Assembly (NCBI GenBank): GCA_016281115.1
Contig: JAEEHZ010000244.1
Location: 1-8,888, forward strand
Length of the DNA stretch: 8,888 nt
Direction of reading: 5' to 3'
From: Clostridiaceae bacterium
GTDB taxonomy: Bacteria > Bacillota > Clostridia > Oscillospirales > Acutalibacteraceae
Positions within the stretch are counted from its first letter, which is position 1, and every line of letters starts with the position of its first letter. The position numbers and the translations under genes are program-made. Positions 6,297 through 8,888 of this stretch are shown in pieces. Below the pieces are notes generated by a model that saw only the letters and a program-made list of their open reading frames with translations, was not told the DNA's origin and made no database searches.

Positions 6297-7163
6297 TTAT
6301 TTTGTTGAGAGCGTAAAATCAAGAATATACTCAAACGTAGTACCCATAGTAATATAACTACTTGGCCAACCAAATATTCCTATTCGATTTACGAGATTCC
6401 GGCGGTCCCATATTATAGTGTTCCGGAATTCATATCCGGCTTTTTTTAAAGCATTAATGATATTAATATGTAACGGTACTCGTTTTCCATCTATCCAAGC
6501 ATCGGTTATATTTATTATGATGTGCGCTTTATCTTGAAAAATAGGTTTCATTGCTAAATATATCTCATATATAGCATTTTCAAAATCGTCCGCATCACGT
6601 GTGCCAAGGTCACGTGAATCTTGGCTATATTGTTCTATTTTGCCAAATTGCTCATTATACCTTAAGTCACCCCGTCTGCTTTTGTTTTTTCTTTGCCTAT
6701 TGAGAATATTAGCATACGGTGGCGATGTGAATGATAACTTTACCGTATTGGGAGCAATATAATTTGAAATATCTCGTGCATCAGTACAAACAGCAATCTG
6801 CTTACTTCTATTTGAAACTTCAGATGCTACTCTTGAATTTGCAAGGTTAACATATTCCTGTTTAAGGTCAAAGCCAACGGCATTACGCTCCAAGTCATGT
6901 GCAGCAACAAGTGTCGTTCCAGACCCGACAAACGGGTCTATAACCAATTCGCCCTTGTGTGAAAACTGTTCTATAACACGTTTTGCCATTGAAATTGGAA
7001 AAACAGCAGGATGAATGTTTTTATCACGAACATCACGGGGCTCATACATAAATTCCCAAACACCTATTTGGTTTTTCATCCAATTACGAGCCTCTATGCA
7101 AGATAGATATCCCTTATGGCAATCACAAAGCCTACTATTTTCTATTTGAATAAAATCACTCAC
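6297..7163 (-). CDS. DNA cytosine-N4-type methyltransferase, motif order I then IV
   Basis: A 288-aa AdoMet-dependent DNA methyltransferase of the RM module. From the GTG at 7163 the order is: a motif X-like HPAVFPISMAKRVIEQ (about residues 51-66), motif I DPFVGSGTT (76-84), motif II VGFDL, then the catalytic motif IV TSPPY (146-150) and IIWDRRN near residue 250. TSPPY rather than DPPY indicates amino methylation of cytosine N4. This order is the circular permutation of its neighbour. The start is set by GGGAGG (7172-7177) 8 nt before GTG; an ATG at 7259 would overlap the previous gene by 104 nt and has no such support. With the GTG, the overlap is 8 nt. A Cys/His cluster (CDCHKGYLSC, about residues 13-22) precedes the fold. 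By analogy with BcnI, it protects CCNGG-type sites. Confidence 0.88.
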   Translation of the reverse strand: MSDFIQIENSRLCDCHKGYLSCIEARNWMKNQIGVWEFMYEPRDVRDKNIHPAVFPISMAKRVIEQFSHKGELVIDPFVGSGTTLVAAHDLERNAVGFDLKQEYVNLANSRVASEVSNRSKQIAVCTDARDISNYIAPNTVKLSFTSPPYANILNRQRKNKSRRGDLRYNEQFGKIEQYSQDSRDLGTRDADDFENAIYEIYLAMKPIFQDKAHIIINITDAWIDGKRVPLHINIINALKKAGYEFRNTIIWDRRNLVNRIGIFGWPSSYITMGTTFEYILDFTLSTK

Positions 7164-8028
7164 TAATCCTGCCTCCCGATTCTGAGTATCTTCTCTGTGC
7201 GAAGTCAAAAAAATCTTGATTAATTTCAAACCCCACACAGTTCCTTTTAAGTCTGTCACATACTATCCAAGTTGTTCCCGTTCCTAAAAACGGGTCAAAA
7301 ACGATGCCGTCTTCAGGACTTCCGCAAGATACGATTTGTTCAACCAATTTTTCAGGGAATGTTGCTGTGTGGTCTCCTTGCAAAGGCTGAGTGTTAATAG
7401 CCCATACGTCACCCGGATTCTTCTTTTTACCATTGTTACCCATAATTTTCACAGAGTCCAAATCGAAAAAATACTTTTTTGAAGACACAAAATGAAAAAC
7501 GTGTTCATAGGTATTATTGAAACGGTCTTTCACGCTTGCTGGTATACGATTTGGCTTTTGCCAAATAATATCATCCCTAAGTATCCATCCTCGTTCTTGC
7601 ATTTCTATCGCAAAGCGAGCAGGTATTAATAACAATTGTTTATTCTGATAGAGTTTTCCGTTCTGCTTTATTTTAGGTTGAAGAGGTTTAGTAGTAAAAT
7701 ACTTCTCTTTTCTTTCTTTCTGATAATGCGTAATGTTTCCATCCGAATCAACATACTTATTCCAAGCACCTGCTCCTGAGCCAAAAAACGTATCACCTAT
7801 ATTAATAAATACGTTTGCTGACTGTTTTAAATACGGTTTCAATTCATCAAAAAAATCAGCCAAACGAGAAACATATAATTCAGGAGTGTCTTCTGTTCCA
7901 ATTTCACCTTCACCATTATATACACGCTTTGCCCAGTAAGGAGGCGAAGTAACAAGGAGGTCAATGGAGTCCTTTTTTACGCTTTTTATCAACTCGAGCG
8001 TATCTCCACATTTTATAATGTGTTTCAC
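7156..8028 (-). CDS. DNA cytosine-N4-type methyltransferase, class beta (motif IV then I)
   Basis: A 290-aa methyltransferase. The catalytic motif IV TSPPYW sits at the N-terminus (27-32), the target-recognition region fills roughly residues 75-215, and motif I FDPFLGTGTT (244-253) with VGFEIN (265-270) is C-terminal. This is class beta order. The SPPY form predicts N4-methylcytosine. The start is GTG at 8028, overlapping the stop of the AbrB-like gene as GTGA, with GGAGG about 10 nt upstream. The product would protect the recognition sites of one or both nucleases from cutting. BcnI itself has two N4-cytosine methyltransferases that differ by circular permutation, the same situation as here. 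No frameshift or missing motif was seen. Confidence 0.9.
   Translation of the reverse strand: MKHIIKCGDTLELIKSVKKDSIDLLVTSPPYWAKRVYNGEGEIGTEDTPELYVSRLADFFDELKPYLKQSANVFINIGDTFFGSGAGAWNKYVDSDGNITHYQKERKEKYFTTKPLQPKIKQNGKLYQNKQLLLIPARFAIEMQERGWILRDDIIWQKPNRIPASVKDRFNNTYEHVFHFVSSKKYFFDLDSVKIMGNNGKKKNPGDVWAINTQPLQGDHTATFPEKLVEQIVSCGSPEDGIVFDPFLGTGTTWIVCDRLKRNCVGFEINQDFFDFAQRRYSESGGRISE
7172..7177 (-). promoter_or_regulatory. Ribosome binding site deciding the second methyltransferase start
   Basis: GGGAGG on the minus strand lies 8 nt upstream of the GTG at 7163, inside the last codons of the class beta methyltransferase gene. It supports the GTG over the ATG at 7259. Confidence 0.75.
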
Positions 8029-8213
8029 TTTCTATTCGCCTCCGTATCATCAGATTTTTTAAGAATTAATTCTCTGTTTTCATTATCATAGTAAATTGAA
8101 AACCTTGTAACGCCTCGTTCCGCATTCATATTTGCTAAAATTGCCTTAGGAAGACGAATTCGCATATCTTGCTGTAAAATATAGGTGTCAAGATATATAC
8201 AATTGTTATTCAT
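8025..8213 (-). CDS. Small AbrB/MazE-like (swapped-hairpin) protein, putative RM regulator
   Basis: A 62-aa protein leading the methyltransferase operon. The middle, RIRLPKAILANMNAERG followed by FSIYYDNENRELILKK, has the pattern of AbrB/MazE swapped-hairpin DNA-binding domains: a strand, LPKAIL helix start, small turn, then the IYYD...LILKK strand pair. Such proteins act as dimers on DNA, as transition-state regulators or antitoxins. No toxin gene is adjacent. The ATG at 8213 follows GGAGG with a 6-nt spacer and a perfect consensus promoter. The stop overlaps the first methyltransferase GTG as GTGA, so the two are translationally coupled. My inference is that it replaces the HTH controller protein of classical systems and may repress its own operon or the nuclease promoter; the sequence does not prove it. 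Confidence 0.6.
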   Translation of the reverse strand: MNNNCIYLDTYILQQDMRIRLPKAILANMNAERGVTRFSIYYDNENRELILKKSDDTEANRK

Positions 8214-8232
8214 AATATACCTCCGAGTTTGA

Positions 8233-8283
8233 TTTTAGTCTAATTATACACTAGTTTTAGGCTGATGTCAAGTAGTTTTGCTG
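8233..8283. repeat. Repeated TAGTTTT/TTTTAG motifs around the methylase promoter
   Basis: TTTTAGTCT (8233-8241) and TTTTAGGCT (8255-8263) are 22 bp apart, on either side of the -10 box. TAGTTTTAGGCTG (8253-8265) recurs as TAGTTTTGCTG (8273-8283) across the -35. These are candidate operator half sites for the AbrB-like protein. Confidence 0.4.
8243..8271 (-). promoter_or_regulatory. Perfect consensus promoter of the regulator-methyltransferase operon
   Basis: On the minus strand TTGACA (8266-8271), a 17-bp spacer and TATAAT (8243-8248) match both consensus boxes exactly. It is the strongest promoter signal in the island and would give early, high methyltransferase expression unless repressed. 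Confidence 0.88.
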
Positions 8284-8309
8284 TTTTTGTCTTATGTAAA
8301 ACAATTATC

Positions 8310-8338
8310 TTGACTTTTCAAACATTGTATGGCATATT
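8310..8338 (+). promoter_or_regulatory. Promoter candidate for the 38-aa ORF
   Basis: TTGACT (8310-8315), a 17-bp spacer and CATATT (8333-8338) preceded by TGG, a weak extended -10. It is divergent from the methyltransferase promoter and lies upstream of the AAGGAGG at 8350-8356. Confidence 0.45.
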
Positions 8339-8363
8339 GTCACGCTACAAGGAGGTGGGCACT

Positions 8364-8480
8364 ATGCTACGAATACAAAAATCAATAAAATTTACAAAAA
8401 CGATTGTGATGCCGATAATATATTCGGTGTTTTGGTCGTTTTGTTATATGGGAGGGAAACTGAATGAGAAACTTGCTTAA
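8364..8480 (+). CDS. Small hypothetical protein with one membrane-like segment
   Basis: A 38-aa ORF, unrecognised. The N-terminus is basic (MLRIQKSIKFTKT), followed by a hydrophobic, aromatic stretch at residues 14-30 (IVMPIIYSVFWSFCYMG) that could span a membrane, then a short polar tail. Its start has an ideal AAGGAGG (8350-8356) and a plausible promoter at 8310-8338. Its end overlaps the next small ORF by 17 nt in another frame, and that ORF has its own strong ribosome binding site, which suggests a small two-gene unit from the same mobile element as the primase remnant. Only the translation signals, not homology, support it as a gene. Confidence 0.45.
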   Translation: MLRIQKSIKFTKTIVMPIIYSVFWSFCYMGGKLNEKLA

Positions 8481-8523
8481 GGATTTTTGGCACGGAAATA
8501 TTACGCCACCCAGAGGTGGATGA
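8464..8523 (+). pseudogene. 5' remnant of a small mobile-element gene cut at the island right edge
   Basis: ATG at 8464 with GGGAGG about 8 nt upstream starts MRNLLKDFWHGNITP, then stops after 19 codons at 8521-8523, just before similarity to the SLOG gene begins at 8533. The opening resembles small Clostridial mobile-element proteins that begin M-K-N-L-L-x-E-L-x-x-G-N-I-x-P (DUF6809-like), which run about 100 residues; this assignment is tentative. The strong start signals followed by an abrupt stop at the junction suggest that the rest was lost when the island formed or inserted. Confidence 0.4.
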
Positions 8524-8532
8524 ACTATTACG

Positions 8533-8755
8533 GCATGCGGACAAGACGAATTATGCGCATACCGGGACTGTAAAGGACGCAAACGAGATAAAAAAATATC
8601 TCCTCTGTCGAAACCGCATGATGGCAGACTCCTGTTACTACTGCATTTCGTACTTTTCCGGCGCGCGCGGCGGCACGAATTACACGGTATCGTACGCGAA
8701 AAACGCCGGCTGCGAGATAATAAATCTTTATTACGACACAGAATTCACAAAGTAA
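8533..8755 (+). pseudogene. 5'-truncated second copy of the SLOG gene
   Basis: This is the last 73 codons of the SLOG gene, in frame to the same stop, starting at HADKTNYAHTGTVKD and ending YYDTEFTK. Compared with codons 112-184 of the intact gene it has mostly silent changes plus Glu to Cys (after KKYLL) and Ala to Ser (in YFSGARGG). The N-terminal strand and the GGAIGFD ligand loop are absent, so it cannot form the normal fold. An ATG at 8516 would give a 79-aa reading (MDELLRHADK), but its purine run is too close to be a good ribosome site, so I call it a remnant. Silent drift suggests the copy came from a related strain or was under selection until recently. Confidence 0.75.
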
Positions 8756-8770
8756 AAAAGCTCCGCTTTT
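8533..8770 (+). repeat. Right copy of the island-flanking 238-bp direct repeat
   Basis: Partner of 3753-3990, in the same orientation, with no gaps. This copy keeps the whole terminator downstream, so its right side is the original chromosome junction. GCATGC at 8533-8538 is the first shared block. Confidence 0.9.
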
Positions 8771-8783
8771 GCGGAGCTTTTTT
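8754..8783. terminator. Intact bidirectional terminator (original SLOG terminator)
   Basis: A perfect 13-bp stem: AAAAAAGCTCCGC (8754-8766), loop TTTT, GCGGAGCTTTTTT (8771-8783). It serves the SLOG direction and the converging gene on the right. Confidence 0.93.
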
Positions 8784-8792
8784 ATTTCTTTT

Positions 8793-8888
8793 TTATGACA
8801 GTATTGCTCTGTCGTTTGCAAATTCGTCGCCGCTCACCTTATTGAACATTTCAAGAAGGTCCTCCACGGTAAGATTCATTTTTTCCTC
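8793..8888 (-). CDS. C-terminal end of an unidentified gene, partial
   Basis: An open minus-strand frame enters from the right edge and stops at 8793-8795. The visible end reads EEKMNLTVEDLLEMFNKVSG, then DEFANDRAILS. It may be the tail of a longer protein, or a very short ORF beginning at the ATG at 8879, which has GAGG about 5 nt upstream. GC-rich third positions match the resident genes rather than the island. The family was not recognised. It converges on the shared terminator at 8754-8783. Confidence 0.5.
   Translation of the reverse strand, partial: EEKMNLTVEDLLEMFNKVSGDEFANDRAILS

Larger units (their letters stand above)
3991..8532. mobile_element. AT-rich genomic island with an RM module and mobile-element remnants
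   Basis: The island lies between the two SLOG copies. Its base and codon composition (AAA, GAA, TTA, ATT rich) contrasts with the GC-richer TRAP and SLOG genes. It holds a broken primase gene, two restriction enzymes, two methyltransferases, an AbrB-like regulator and small truncated ORFs. No integrase, recombinase or transposase is present. The 740 bases between the SLOG gene and the first nuclease hold only the primase remnant, hairpins and promoter signals. A duplicated partial gene at both ends fits single-crossover (Campbell-type) insertion of a circle carrying a SLOG 3' fragment, or insertion at a gene 3' end by a lost recombinase. Confidence 0.7.

Noticed and set aside
7164..7259. Upstream ATG extending the second methyltransferase
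   Set aside because: It would overlap the first methyltransferase by 104 nt; the GTG at 7163 has GGGAGG 8 nt upstream and the extension adds no motif.
8516..8755. 79-aa ORF as a functional small SLOG gene
   Set aside because: It lacks the N-terminal half and ligand loop of the fold, has poor start signals, and its first five codons are junction sequence.
8528..8821. 97-aa minus-strand ORF over the right SLOG copy
   Set aside because: Antisense shadow running through the terminator hairpin.
1..8888. CRISPR array, tRNA, rRNA, insertion sequence or integrase
   Set aside because: No spaced repeats, cloverleaf, rRNA-like stretch or transposase/integrase reading frame could be seen on either strand.

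Overview
The window looks like a chromosome segment of a Gram-positive anaerobe (Bacillota, probably class Clostridia). The reasons are near-consensus sigma-A promoters with 17-bp spacers, strong AGGAGG-type ribosome binding sites, TTG and GTG starts, a TAXI-type TRAP operon and a SLOG-family (YpsA/DUF1273-like) gene. No rRNA, tRNA or CRISPR array was seen, and species cannot be assigned.

Left part (1-3254, minus strand): a tripartite TAXI-TRAP uptake operon read right to left. It encodes a substrate-binding lipoprotein, a DUF1850 membrane-anchored protein and a fused TRAP permease that runs off the window. Its promoter lies at 3226-3254. Divergent to it is a SLOG gene (3421-3975, TTG start) with its own extended -10 promoter.

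Middle (about 3991-8532): an AT-rich island inserted exactly in the loop of the SLOG gene's transcription terminator. The right edge of the island carries a second, 5'-truncated SLOG copy (8533-8770) followed by the intact terminator. The two copies align without gaps over 238 bp with 20 mismatches by my hand count, so the island is bracketed by a long, diverged direct repeat. Inside are remnants of mobile elements: a frameshifted 5' end of a phage/plasmid primase at the left, and at the right a 38-aa membrane-peptide ORF followed by a truncated 19-codon ORF. Between them is an intact restriction-modification (RM) module.

The RM module is the most interesting content. Two different endonucleases of the MvaI/BcnI family lie in tandem on the plus strand. 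The first closely resembles BcnI (CCSGG) and the second MvaI (CCWGG). They face, across a bidirectional terminator, two overlapping N4-cytosine-type methyltransferase genes on the minus strand whose catalytic and AdoMet motifs are in opposite (circularly permuted) order. A 62-aa AbrB/MazE-like protein leads the methyltransferase operon under a perfect consensus promoter. The layout of two converging pairs recalls the known BcnI system, but an MvaI-like nuclease is added and an AbrB-like gene appears instead of an HTH controller. My inference is that the locus attacks CCSGG plus CCWGG, in effect CCNGG, with the methyltransferases made first and from the stronger promoter.

Right end (8793-8888, minus strand): the C-terminal end of an unidentified gene, converging on the terminator it shares with the SLOG copy.
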